Assembly: GCA_038526735.1 (NCBI GenBank)
Contig: JBCBGM010000049.1
Span: forward strand, 1 to 18,075
Direction: 5' to 3'
DNA length: 18,075 nucleotides
From: Rubricella sp038526735
GTDB lineage: Bacteria; Pseudomonadota; Alphaproteobacteria; Rhodobacterales; Rhodobacteraceae
The position numbers and the translations under genes were made by a program. Of this stretch, positions 1 through 7,365 are shown piece after piece; position 1 is the first letter of the stretch, and every line of letters starts with the position of its first letter. The notes under the pieces are model-generated. The model was given only the letters and a program-made list of their open reading frames with translations. It had not been told where the DNA came from and made no database searches.

Positions 1-210
1 GGCGCGGGCTGGGCAAAGGTGCATGCGTTCACCTTCGGGACGCGGTTGACCAATGTGAGCCGCCCCGATGCGCGTGCCGCCCTCCCAATCGAGCGCCTCG
101 CGCCCGCAAGCCGCTAAAGCAGCATCCGCATCGCGCTGCATCAGGTGGCGGCTCACATTGGTCAACCGCGTCCCGAAGGTGAACGCATGCACCTTTGCCC
201 AGCCCGCGCC
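1..210. repeat. 64-bp perfect inverted repeat at the window end (probable fold-back artefact)
   Basis: Bases 1-64 are the exact reverse complement of 147-210, with an 82-nt loop (65-146); the match ends at 65/146. Both arms lie inside one coding gene, and the outer arm abolishes normal VWA sequence after GGTRIGA. A real gene would not carry this, so a chimeric or fold-back contig end is the simplest reading. Confidence 0.9.
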
Positions 211-978
211 CTTTGCATTGGCGGCGGCATGCAGAAAGTGCAGCAGCATCCGGCTGTAGCCAGACATCGAGCCCGAGATGTCGCAAAGCGCCACAAGATT
301 GGGCCACCGCTCCCGCTGGGTCGCGCGCTTCAGCGTCGTGATATCCCCCCCCGTGCGCATCGCTGCACGAAGTGTTGCCCGCGCATCGACCGAGGCCCCC
401 TGCACCGCCGCCTGCCGTCGCCGCGAGGCCACGGGCTTGACCGGCAGATCAAGCTGCGCAATCGCGCGCTTGGCGGCGTTTACCTCCGCCAAGGTCATTT
501 GCTCAAAATCCATCGATTTGAGCTTTTCGGAGGCGGAGAAGGTCAGCGAAGCGTCGATCTCGATCACCTCCCCCTCCTCCCGCAGCAACTCTTCCGGGGG
601 TGGCGGGCGGTTCTCATCGAGCAAAGCCTCAGCCGCCCGGCGCTCCGCATCGCGCGGAGTGGGCGCCTCGTTCACACCTCGCACCATGGGCGTGAGCATC
701 GACATCATATGCTCCAGAAACTGCGGATCGCGCCAATAGAGCCGAAAGATCTGCGCAAACACCTGCCGCTGCTCGGGCCTGCGCACGAAACAGGCGTGCA
801 GCGTCCAGAAGAAGTCTTCCTTCTCCGAGAAGCCCGCGGCCTCTACGGCCCGGATCGCATCGAGCACCTGCCCCGGCCCCACTGGCAACCCGGCCCGCCG
901 CAACGCCCGTGCAAAATGCGTGATATTGTCGGCAAGCCGCCCGTCCGTGTTGAGCTCTAGCTCGCTGAATTGTGCCAT
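1..978 (-). CDS. VWA-domain (CoxE-like) protein, 3' end cut by window edge
   Basis: The minus-strand frame is open from ATG at 978 to the window edge (326 codons, no stop). The N-terminal 220 residues are helical and charged. A von Willebrand A fold follows, with the MIDAS motif DISGS at residues 233-237 (D233, S235, S237) and the partner Thr in GGTRIG at about 302. This matches COG3552/CoxE-type proteins, which pair with MoxR ATPases to remodel or activate metalloenzymes such as Mo-Cu CO dehydrogenase; the actual client here is unknown. A G-rich stretch (GGGGGGAGAA) directly before the ATG serves as ribosome site. Residues from about 306 on are not credible, because bases 1-64 are an exact reverse complement of bases 147-210. 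The third MIDAS Asp and the C-terminus are therefore missing. A MoxR gene lies upstream on the same strand, with one small exported-protein gene between. Family call is firm; client is not. Confidence 0.85.
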   Translation of the reverse strand, partial: MAQFSELELNTDGRLADNITHFARALRRAGLPVGPGQVLDAIRAVEAAGFSEKEDFFWTLHACFVRRPEQRQVFAQIFRLYWRDPQFLEHMMSMLTPMVRGVNEAPTPRDAERRAAEALLDENRPPPPEELLREEGEVIEIDASLTFSASEKLKSMDFEQMTLAEVNAAKRAIAQLDLPVKPVASRRRQAAVQGASVDARATLRAAMRTGGDITTLKRATQRERWPNLVALCDISGSMSGYSRMLLHFLHAAANAKGAGWAKVHAFTFGTRLTNVSRHLMQRDADAALAACGREALDWEGGTRIGAAHIGQPRPEGERMHLCPARA

Positions 979-1031
979 TTCTCCCCCCGATGACGCTCTC
1001 TCGGCGCCCTAGGTGACCGTTCGCACAGATC

Positions 1032-1481
1032 CTAGCGCTCCGTGATCAACAGCACAGCATCCGAATAGGCATTCGCATTATACGACCCAACCCAGATGTC
1101 GTAGAGACCCTCTTCCGGATTGTTCAGCACCACGATCGGGTTATGCCCCTCGTCCTCATCCGAATAATACCAGGAGCCATCCGGCCCGTTGACCAGCAAA
1201 ACCGTGTCCGCGTCCGAAATCACCCCGATCCGCAGGCGCGAGGACTTGCCCGACCAGTAGAGATCAAAGTCCGGCGGTGTGCCAACAAAGCCCGCAGCCT
1301 CAAACCCACAATCGCCCAGTTCGTTGGCACCTCCCGCCAGCAACTCCACCCGGTGCGGATCAGGCGCAAACCCAGCCTTCAGGCTCACATCACCGTCGTA
1401 AGGCTGCGCCTCCCAATCCGGGCAGGCGACCGCGGCGACGGGTGCCGTGCTGAGCAAGAGGGCGATGAGGGGAGCGCGCAT
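1032..1481 (-). CDS. small exported protein, PPC-like beta domain, unknown function
   Basis: I do not recognise a named family. I chose ATG at 1481 (149 residues) over the upstream in-frame start at 1517, because it is preceded by AAAGGA 9 nt away and begins directly with a signal peptide. Residues 2-19 are hydrophobic and end AVA-C20, which could be a signal peptidase I site or a weak lipobox; the two readings cannot be separated here. C20 and C58 could form a disulfide if C20 is not lipidated. The C-terminal part (about 80-149) alternates hydrophobic and polar residues with VLLVNGPDGSWYYSDED and YDIWVGSY, reminiscent of bacterial pre-peptidase C-terminal (PPC) beta-sandwich domains. It sits between MoxR (72 bp gap) and the VWA gene (53 bp gap) on the same strand, so it may be co-transcribed with them. 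Confidence 0.75.
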   Translation of the reverse strand: MRAPLIALLLSTAPVAAVACPDWEAQPYDGDVSLKAGFAPDPHRVELLAGGANELGDCGFEAAGFVGTPPDFDLYWSGKSSRLRIGVISDADTVLLVNGPDGSWYYSDEDEGHNPIVVLNNPEEGLYDIWVGSYNANAYSDAVLLITER

Positions 1482-1553
1482 GGTGTGATCCTTTCTGCGA
1501 GGGGTTTGCCCCACCATGAAATCACAGCTCTAAACCGTCAAATCCAAATGCCC

Positions 1554-2444
1554 CTAGAGTGTGGCCCGCGCCTCATCCAACAGCTTTCCAGCGGCAGAGC
1601 CCTGCAGCTTTTGGATGTCGTCCTGATACTTTAACACCGCGCCCAACGTGTCAGAGATCACCTCGGGCGACAGCGTCACATGATCGAGCGCGACGAGGCA
1701 CTTGGCCCAGTCAATCGTCTCTGCCACGCCAGGTTTCTTGAACAAATCCTCGGTCCGCAGCTTCTGCACAAAGGCCACGACCTCGCGCGATAATGCCTCT
1801 GCGGCCTCAGGTGCACGGGCGGTGACGATCTCCATCTCGCGGTCAAAACTGGGGTAATCGACCCAGTGATAGAGGCACCGGCGCTTGAGCGCATCATGCA
1901 CCTCGCGGGTGCGGTTCGAGGTCAAAATCACGATGGGCGGCTCGGGCGCGGCGACGGTGCCAAGCTCCGGGATTGTGACCTGAAAATCCGAGAGCGCCTC
2001 CAAGAGAAACGCCTCAAACGGCTCATCGGTGCGGTCCAGCTCATCGATCAGCAGCACCGGCGCACCGCCCTCCTGCGGGCGCATCGCCTCCAACAGCGGC
2101 CGCGTGATCAGATAGTTCTCGGAAAAGAGATCCGCCTCAGACGCCCCGCCCTGTGCCTCCGCTGCACGGATCGCCACCATCTGTGCCGCGAAATTCCACT
2201 CATAGACCGCCGACGACGCATCGAGCCCCTCATAACACTGCAAACGGATCAACCGTCGCCCCAGCGCCGTGGCCAAGGCCTTGGCAATCTCGGTCTTCCC
2301 GACCCCCGCTTCACCCTCCAAAAACAGAGGCCGCCCGAGGCGGAGCGAGAGGAACACCACCGTCGCCAGCGCCCGCGAAGAGACATACCCCGCCTCCGCC
2401 AAAAGCGTTTCAGTCGCGTCGATGCTGGCAGGTATCTGGGCCAT
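1554..2444 (-). CDS. MoxR-family AAA+ ATPase
   Basis: An ATPase of the MoxR/CoxD type (296 residues), thought to act as a chaperone that remodels metalloenzymes together with a VWA partner. Visible motifs are Walker A GEAGVGKT at 44-51, Walker B VLLIDELDR at 130-138, sensor 1 in LTSNRTRE (N177), and the RRC region at 188-190, a likely arginine-finger area. Length fits the family. I chose ATG at 2444 because GGGGGG lies just upstream; an in-frame start at 2489 would add 15 residues unlike the family. Downstream on the same strand are a small exported protein and the CoxE-like VWA gene, the classical MoxR-VWA pairing. No molybdenum hydroxylase subunits are visible in the window, so a CO dehydrogenase link is only a possibility. 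Confidence 0.93.
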   Translation of the reverse strand: MAQIPASIDATETLLAEAGYVSSRALATVVFLSLRLGRPLFLEGEAGVGKTEIAKALATALGRRLIRLQCYEGLDASSAVYEWNFAAQMVAIRAAEAQGGASEADLFSENYLITRPLLEAMRPQEGGAPVLLIDELDRTDEPFEAFLLEALSDFQVTIPELGTVAAPEPPIVILTSNRTREVHDALKRRCLYHWVDYPSFDREMEIVTARAPEAAEALSREVVAFVQKLRTEDLFKKPGVAETIDWAKCLVALDHVTLSPEVISDTLGAVLKYQDDIQKLQGSAAGKLLDEARATL

Positions 2445-2572
2445 GATCCCCCCTTGGGCTTTTCTCGTTTTGCACCAGAGGAGGGGCACGGGCCGCAGAG
2501 GTCAAGGGGCGCTGCCCCTCTGCCGGGCTGCGCCCGCCATTCACCCCGGAATATTTGAAAACCGACGAAGAC

Positions 2573-2648
2573 GTGAGTCGGGGTTGGATCAAGGGCGGGC
2601 GAATGCCCGGCGGCGGAGCCGCGGACCCTTGAGGCGGGCGCGACTCAC
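2573..2648. repeat. nested multi-helix structured element, possible ncRNA or leader element
   Basis: An outer stem GTGAGTCG (2573-2580) pairs perfectly with CGACTCAC (2641-2648). Inside, TCAAGGG (2589-2595) pairs with CCCTTGA (2626-2632). That helix encloses two abutting hairpins, CGGGC/GCCCG (2596-2609, loop GAAT) and GCGGC/GCCGC (2610-2622, loop GGA). All four helices are perfect. The fold is possible on either strand; I cannot tell whether it is transcribed. Confidence 0.5.
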
Positions 2649-2717
2649 ACCACCACACTGGGCGAGGCGACTTGAGAGAGCAGCCGCGCCCTCAAGCGCC
2701 TCTCAACAGACTTAGGA

Positions 2718-2767
2718 CCCGCGCGCAGCGCGGGCCATGCCCAAGCCGTAAGGCGCGGGAGCGCCTT
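2718..2767. repeat. two tandem GC-rich hairpins upstream of metG
   Basis: CCCGCGC-GCA-GCGCGGG (2718-2734) and AAGGCGC-GGGA-GCGCCTT (2750-2767) are perfect 7-bp stems. The second is followed by only two further pyrimidines before G, so it is a weak intrinsic terminator at best. More likely this is a short palindromic repeat. Confidence 0.5.
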
Positions 2768-2830
2768 TGCCCCACTGGAACCTGCCCAGCCCATCCGCTA
2801 CATCCCTGAACAGGCAACTTCGGGTGACCC

Positions 2831-4543
2831 ATGGCACGCATCCTCATCACCTCCGCGATCCCGTACATCAACGGGATCAAGCATCTCGGCAATCTCATCG
2901 GCTCTCAGCTGCCCTCAGATGTGGCAGCACGGTATTTTCGCGCGCGCGGGCACGAGGTGATGCACATCTGCGCCACCGACGAGCATGGCACTCCCGCAGA
3001 GCTCGCCGCTGCCAAGGCCAATATGCCCGTGGCCGACTTCTGCGCCATGATGTGGGAGAAGCAGGACGCACTGGCAAAGGGCTTTGGCCTCGCCTTCGAC
3101 CATTTTGGCCGTTCCTCCAGCCCGCAGAACCACCATCTGACCCAGCATTTCGCGGGCCGCCTCGCAGAGCGTGGCCTCATTCGCGAAGTCACCGATCAGA
3201 TGATCTATTCCAAAGCGGACGGACGCTTTCTGCCCGACCGTTATGTCGAGGGCACCTGCCCCAATTGCGGCTATGAGCATGCCCGCGGCGACCAGTGTGA
3301 GAACTGCACCAAGCAGCTGGAGCCGACTGAGCTGATCAACCCGCGCTCTGCCATCTCCGGCTCCACCGATCTGGAGGTGCGCGAAACCAAGCACCTCTAC
3401 CTTCGCCAATCTGCCATGGCCGAAGAGCTGGAGGCCTGGATCGACAGCAAAACCGACTGGCCAGTGCTCACCACCTCCATCGCCAAGAAGTGGCTCAACG
3501 ATGGAGATGGGTTGCAGGACCGCGGCATCACCCGCGATCTGGACTGGGGCATCCCCGTGAAACGCGGCGCTGAAGATTGGCCGGGGATGGAGGGGAAGGT
3601 CTTCTACGTCTGGTTCGACGCCCCCATCGAATACATCGCCTGCACCGCTGAATGGGCCGCCGCGAATGGCCTTGAGGATACCGAGTGGCAGCGCTGGTGG
3701 CGCACCGATCAGGGGGCGGAGGACGTCCGCTATATCCAGTTCATGGGCAAGGATAACGTGCCGTTCCACACACTCTCCTTCCCGGCGACGATCTTGGGGA
3801 GCGGGGAGCCGTGGAAGCTTGTCGATTACATCAAGTCGTTCAACTACCTCAATTATGAGGGCGGGCAGTTCTCGACGTCGAAGGGGCGCGGCGTGTTTCA
3901 GGATCAGGCGCTAGACATCCTTCCGGCGGATTACTGGCGCTGGTGGCTGCTTTCAAACTGCCCCGAAACCTCGGATGCCGAGTTCACCTGGGAGAGCTTC
4001 CAGGGCGGCGTGAACAAAGACCTTGCAGATGTGCTTGGCAATTTCGTCAGCCGCATCACCAAGTTCTGCCGCTCGAAGTTTGGCGAGGCTGTGCCTGAGG
4101 GTGGGGCCTATGGCCCGCAGGAGGAAGCGCTGATCGCCGATCTCACCGAAAAGCTCCACGCCTACGAGGCCGCGATGGACGCGCTCGAAATGCGCCGCGC
4201 CGCAGCCGCCTTGCGGGCGATCTGGGTGGCCGGGAACGAGTATCTGCAATCCGCAGCACCCTGGGCGACCTTCAAGGAAGACCCAGAAGCTGCGGCGGCG
4301 CAGGTGCGCATGGGGCTGAACCTCGCACGGCTTTACGGCATCCTCTCCGCCCCGTTCATCCCGTTTGCGTCAGAGGCGATCCGCGCGGCACTCAACACCG
4401 ATGATGCCTGGCCCCATGACCTGCACAACGCGCTTTCCGCGCTGCCCGCAGGCCATGCGTTCACCGTGCCCGACAACCTCTTTGCAAAGATCACCGACGA
4501 GGCGCGGGAAGAGATGCAAGCCCGCTTTGCCGGGCAGGCATGA
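2831..4543 (+). CDS. metG: methionine-tRNA ligase
   Basis: Cytoplasmic class I synthetase that charges tRNA-Met and initiator tRNA with methionine (570 residues). The HIGH-equivalent is KHLGN at 17-21, in PYINGIKHLGNLIGSQ. A four-cysteine zinc knuckle is at C143, C146, C156 and C159. YVWFDAPIEYI (259-269) is the family signature. The KMSKS-equivalent is FSTSKGRG at 347-354, a departure from textbook KMSKS that I associate with this alphaproteobacterial branch. Length fits a MetRS without the C-terminal tRNA-binding (Arc1p/EMAP-like) extension. Start ATG at 2831 begins the conserved MARILITSAIPYING; the ribosome site is weak (GGGTGA close to the start). Its stop overlaps the next gene as ATGA, suggesting translational coupling to the transporter. 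Confidence 0.97.
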   Translation: MARILITSAIPYINGIKHLGNLIGSQLPSDVAARYFRARGHEVMHICATDEHGTPAELAAAKANMPVADFCAMMWEKQDALAKGFGLAFDHFGRSSSPQNHHLTQHFAGRLAERGLIREVTDQMIYSKADGRFLPDRYVEGTCPNCGYEHARGDQCENCTKQLEPTELINPRSAISGSTDLEVRETKHLYLRQSAMAEELEAWIDSKTDWPVLTTSIAKKWLNDGDGLQDRGITRDLDWGIPVKRGAEDWPGMEGKVFYVWFDAPIEYIACTAEWAAANGLEDTEWQRWWRTDQGAEDVRYIQFMGKDNVPFHTLSFPATILGSGEPWKLVDYIKSFNYLNYEGGQFSTSKGRGVFQDQALDILPADYWRWWLLSNCPETSDAEFTWESFQGGVNKDLADVLGNFVSRITKFCRSKFGEAVPEGGAYGPQEEALIADLTEKLHAYEAAMDALEMRRAAAALRAIWVAGNEYLQSAAPWATFKEDPEAAAAQVRMGLNLARLYGILSAPFIPFASEAIRAALNTDDAWPHDLHNALSALPAGHAFTVPDNLFAKITDEAREEMQARFAGQA

Positions 4544-5430
4544 CCCCTAACGAAAACCTGCGCGGCATCGCCTGGGCGCTGTTTTCGGTTGTGACATCTT
4601 CCGCGATGGCCGTAAGCGTGAGAGCGCTTTCGGAGCATTTCTCTCCGCAGATGGTGCTGACAATGCGTGCGGGGTTCTCGACGCTGCTGGTGCTCATTGC
4701 GGTGCTCGCGCTGCCTTGGGCGCGGCGCCAGCTCAAGATCACGGTGCCCTGGGCGCATGCGGCCCGAGGCTTTTGCATCGCCGTCTCAACACTTCTGGGC
4801 TTTTACACGATCGCCAACCTGCCACTGGCGACCTCAACGGTACTGTTTTTCACGGCACCCATTTTCGCAGTAATCATCGCCGCCGTCTTTCAAAAAGAGG
4901 CTGTGGGCCCGCGGCGCTGGTCTGCGGTCATTGCGGGGTTTATCGGCGCGCTGATCATCCTGCGGCCTGACGCTGACGGAGTGAACATCGCCATGGTCTC
5001 TGCGGTGGGCTGCTCTTTGTTTTTCGCGATTGCCCTGACGTTGTCGCGCCAGGTTGGCGGCGCGGATGGGCCTGTTTCTGCCTTTGCCACCTCGGTGGTG
5101 GTAACGGTGATGTTTGCGTTTCCGGTCTCCATCACAACCTTCGCTTTACCCACAACCCTACCGCTCTGGGGTTTGGTGGTGCTGCTGGTCGCGACCGGGG
5201 CGGCGCGCAACATTGCCGATATCCAGGCCTACCGCTTCGCTGACGCCGCAGTTGTCGGACCAATCGCGTATTTGCGGCTGGTGTTGATCGGTGGAGCGGG
5301 GTTCATCCTTTTCGGAGAAGTCCCCGACGCACCGACCTTAATCGGAGCCATCATCATCATCGCCGCCACCCTCTACATCGCCCGCCGCGAGGCCCAGTTG
5401 GGGAAGAAGGGCGCTGGTGGAGGGGTGTGA
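4540..5430 (+). CDS. EamA/DMT-family transporter
   Basis: Inner-membrane protein of the drug/metabolite transporter superfamily (296 residues), with about ten hydrophobic segments arranged as two EamA repeats (roughly residues 8-143 and 150-285). Typical features are the early GIAWALFSVVTSSAM segment, FYTIANLPLATSTVLFFTAPIFAVIIAA (residues about 90-115) and GALIILRPDADG closing the first repeat. The substrate cannot be read from sequence; relatives export amino acids, nucleotides or other metabolites. It starts inside the metG stop (ATGA), so the two genes are very likely one transcript, although a functional link to methionine charging is unproven. The C-terminus is short and basic (KKGAGGGV). 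Downstream lies repeat copy A, then a convergent operon. Confidence 0.92.
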   Translation: MTPNENLRGIAWALFSVVTSSAMAVSVRALSEHFSPQMVLTMRAGFSTLLVLIAVLALPWARRQLKITVPWAHAARGFCIAVSTLLGFYTIANLPLATSTVLFFTAPIFAVIIAAVFQKEAVGPRRWSAVIAGFIGALIILRPDADGVNIAMVSAVGCSLFFAIALTLSRQVGGADGPVSAFATSVVVTVMFAFPVSITTFALPTTLPLWGLVVLLVATGAARNIADIQAYRFADAAVVGPIAYLRLVLIGGAGFILFGEVPDAPTLIGAIIIIAATLYIARREAQLGKKGAGGGV

Positions 5431-5450
5431 GAGCATTGCGCGTTTTATCC

Positions 5451-5654
5451 GTCCCAAACCTGATCCGAGACCTTGCCGAGGTGTTTGCAACAGAGCGCAC
5501 GCCAGACCGAGGTGTGGCGCAGCAGCGTCGTGAACAAAGAAGTTTATTCCTACAAAGCCGCATTCTCGTTGAACGACTCGCCCCACCCTCCAATGCGCCA
5601 GACCTACCGGTCGGTCTGGCGCGCGCGGCGTCGCTCCGCGACTTGATTCCGCGC
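5451..5654 (+). repeat. structured repeat, type I, copy A
   Basis: It opens with a decayed CCCGG palindrome (5451-5471). Then come hairpin 1 CGCCA/TGGCG (5500-5519), the T-rich box near 5543, perfect hairpin 2 GCGCCAGACC/GGTCTGGCGC (5595-5622, loop TACCGGTC), and hairpin 3 GTCGC-TCC-GCGAC (5630-5642) enclosed by GCGCGG/CCGCGC (5623-5628 with 5649-5654). The orientation label follows the order of these modules and is shared by all copies. Confidence 0.85.
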
Positions 5655-5682
5655 GGGGGGCGTTTTCTTAAAACCCTCGAGA

Positions 5683-5701
5683 CCCCGGATCACGTCCGGG
5701 G
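5683..5701. repeat. CCCCGGA/TCCGGGG short palindrome (REP-like)
   Basis: A perfect 7-bp stem with loop TCACG, lying between convergent genes. Similar palindromes occur at 11076-11096, 11285-11303, 12337-12357, 12565-12585 and 16680-16701. Confidence 0.7.
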
Positions 5702-5757
5702 CGACACTCCTTGCTTCGGCTTCGCGCCGAGACCTCGCCACTCACTAAAGCCCAAAC

Positions 5758-5937
5758 TTACCCCTGCCGCGGCGGCTCGTCCGGGTCTGGGTCAGCATCG
5801 GTTTTTTGCGCCTGCGCTGGCGGTGCCTTGCGCTTATCCATCTGGGATTTCACCAGGTCAGAGCCGCCTTTCATCGCGGCGTTGATCCCTTGGTTCACCA
5901 AGCGGCGCATGACCATGTTGATGATTTGGTTCAGCAT
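5758..5937 (-). CDS. small protein downstream of scpB, unknown function
   Basis: A 59-residue protein beginning MLNQIINMVMRRLVNQGINAAM. The start ATG at 5937 lies one base after the scpB stop (TGA-G-ATG), so it is almost certainly co-translated as the last gene of the operon. The N-terminal half could form an amphipathic helix and the C-terminal half is hydrophilic and Pro/Asp-rich (DADPDPDEPPRQG). I recall similar short MLNQIINM... proteins in Rhodobacteraceae but know no function. A longer in-frame reading from 6099 overlaps scpB out of frame and is not credible. It could be mistaken for TatA, but it has no hydrophobic TatA helix. Confidence 0.75.
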   Translation of the reverse strand: MLNQIINMVMRRLVNQGINAAMKGGSDLVKSQMDKRKAPPAQAQKTDADPDPDEPPRQG

Positions 5938-5938
5938 C

Positions 5939-6589
5939 TCAGTGCTCCTCATCCTCTTCGCCGCTTGCGCGGGTGAACAGCTCATCCTGCTCGTCATCTT
6001 CATCGACCAGACCAACGGTCTCGTCCGGCGGAGGGCGATTGTCCAAGAGCCCCGCAGCACGCAGTTCCTTAAGGTCGGGCAGGTCCCGGGCGCTTTCAAG
6101 GCCGAAGTGGTCCAAAAAACCTTGTGTCACGACGAAAGTGACCGGCCGCCCCGGCGTTTGCCGCCGCCGCCCCAGCTTGATCCAGTCAAGCTCCAGCAAG
6201 AGATCTATTGTCCCTTTCGAGACGCCCACACCGCGAATCTCCTCGATTTCGGTGCGGGTGACGGGCTGATGATAGGCCACGATCGCCAGCGTCTCGATCG
6301 CCGCGCGGGAGAGTTTGCGCGTCTCCTTCACCTCCCGGTGCATCAAAAACCCAAGGTCCGCGGCGGTGCGAAACGCGTATTCATCGCCGATCTTCATCAG
6401 CTGCACGCCCCGCCCCTCATAACGCTTGCTGAGCATGCCCAAGGCCGCCTTCACATCGCAGCCATGAGGCAGGCGGCTGGCAATCTCCGCCACTTTCATC
6501 GGCCCGGCGGAAGCAAAGAGGATGGCCTCGACCATCCGCTCCTGCTCGGCCATGACCGGCGCTTCAAAGAGGCTGTCGAGCTCGCTCAC
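5939..6589 (-). CDS. scpB: segregation and condensation protein B
   Basis: The winged-helix kleisin partner in the bacterial Smc-ScpAB condensin, needed for compaction and segregation of the nucleoid (216 residues). The family core is clear: MVEAILFASAGPMKVAEIASRL near the start, then ETLAIVAYHQPVTRTEIEEIRGV (residues about 99-121) and GRPVTFVVTQGFLDHFGLESARDLPDL. The tail is strongly acidic (DEDDEQDELF...EEDEEH). The start is GTG at 6589-6587, overlapping the scpA stop as GTGA, the usual coupled arrangement for these obligate partners. Its own stop is followed after one base by the start of a 59-residue protein. Confidence 0.95.
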   Translation of the reverse strand: MSELDSLFEAPVMAEQERMVEAILFASAGPMKVAEIASRLPHGCDVKAALGMLSKRYEGRGVQLMKIGDEYAFRTAADLGFLMHREVKETRKLSRAAIETLAIVAYHQPVTRTEIEEIRGVGVSKGTIDLLLELDWIKLGRRRQTPGRPVTFVVTQGFLDHFGLESARDLPDLKELRAAGLLDNRPPPDETVGLVDEDDEQDELFTRASGEEDEEH

Positions 6590-7365
6590 CCGCGCGCCCT
6601 CAGGCGCAATGAGATCGGCGCAAACGTCTCTGACTGCCGCAATTCCAGCTTGCCCTCTTTCGCCAGCTCAAGCGCTGCCGCAAAGGTCGCCGCAGTGGCA
6701 GAGCGGCGGCGGATCGGGTCGCCGCGCCACTCATCGGGCAAAAACCCCGAGAGATCAGACCACTCCACTGCAGCCCCCACCAAATCACGCATCCGCTCAA
6801 GCGCCGCTTCCATCGTCAGCACCGGCTCGCGCTCAAGGTGGAACGGGCGAAACTCGTCGCGGGTGCGCAGGCCCGAATAGGCGCGCATCAACTCCACAAG
6901 GCTTGCCGTGTAGGTGATCGCGCGGGTGTGGCGGATGGTTTCTTCTTCGCCGCGCGCAAAGAAGTCTTTGCCCAGTTGATCGCGCCCCATGAGCTTGGCC
7001 GCAACCCGCCGCATCGCCTCCAACCGCTCCAGCTGAAACGCCAGATGCGCTGCGAGATCTTCGGCCGAGGGGCCATCCTCCTCCGGGTCGGGGGGCAGCA
7101 ACAGGCGCGATTTCAGATAAGCCAGCCACGCCGCCATCACCAGATAGTCCGCAGCCAACTCAATGCGCAGCCGCTTTGCCTCTTCAACAAATGAGAGGTA
7201 CTGCTCCGCCAGCGCCAAAATAGAAATACGCCGCAAATCCACCTTTTGGGTGCGCGCAAGCATCAAGAGCACATCGAGCGGGCCCTCATAGCCCTCCAGG
7301 TCTATGACCAGCGCCTCTGCCTCGACCTCAAGCCGCTCCGGGGTTGATCCGAAATCCTCAGGCAT
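6586..7365 (-). CDS. scpA: segregation and condensation protein A (kleisin)
   Basis: Kleisin subunit (259 residues) that bridges Smc heads and binds ScpB. The N-terminal signature YEGPLDVLLMLARTQKVDL is at about residues 24-42, followed by ADYLVMAAWLAYLKSRLLLP, the helix region that contacts the Smc neck. The C-terminal winged helix ends with AATFAAALELAKEGKLELRQSETFAPI. The ATG start overlaps the nagZ stop by 8 bp and the stop overlaps scpB by 4 bp, so nagZ, scpA and scpB are translationally linked. Length fits alphaproteobacterial ScpA. Confidence 0.95.
   Translation of the reverse strand: MPEDFGSTPERLEVEAEALVIDLEGYEGPLDVLLMLARTQKVDLRRISILALAEQYLSFVEEAKRLRIELAADYLVMAAWLAYLKSRLLLPPDPEEDGPSAEDLAAHLAFQLERLEAMRRVAAKLMGRDQLGKDFFARGEEETIRHTRAITYTASLVELMRAYSGLRTRDEFRPFHLEREPVLTMEAALERMRDLVGAAVEWSDLSGFLPDEWRGDPIRRRSATAATFAAALELAKEGKLELRQSETFAPISLRLRARG

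Larger units (their letters stand above)
2445..2830. other. gene-free divergent spacer between MoxR and metG, rich in hairpins
   Basis: No convincing gene. It holds the divergent starts of MoxR and metG. Visible inverted repeats are AGGGGC/GCCCCT at 2505-2519, a nested element at 2573-2648, TTGAGAG/CTCTCAA at 2672-2706, CCCGCGC/GCGCGGG at 2718-2734 and AAGGCGC/GCGCCTT at 2750-2767. The stretch CCCCGGAATATTTGAAAA near 2544 resembles dispersed intergenic sequence I associate with Rhodobacteraceae. It shares no obvious modules with the A-I repeats elsewhere in the window. Confidence 0.7.
5431..5757. other. gene-free convergent spacer filled by repeat copy A
   Basis: This gap lies between the 3' end of the EamA gene (plus) and the 3' end of the small ORF (minus). 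It holds repeat copy A (5451-5654), the CCCCGGA/TCCGGGG palindrome (5683-5701) and a small hairpin TCGGC/GCCGA (5716-5730). No T-run follows any of them. Short frames here are shadows of the repeat. Confidence 0.75.

Noticed and set aside
145..960. Plus-strand open frame opposite the VWA gene
   Set aside because: Shadow frame; the minus strand carries the DISGS MIDAS motif and a normal start. The left part also runs through the fold-back.
2750..2767. Rho-independent terminator
   Set aside because: The stem is good, but only two T residues follow, and it lies upstream of metG rather than after a gene on either strand.
5758..5937. TatA annotation for the small protein after scpB
   Set aside because: It lacks a hydrophobic transmembrane helix and the Phe-Gly hinge of TatA; only the position suggested it.
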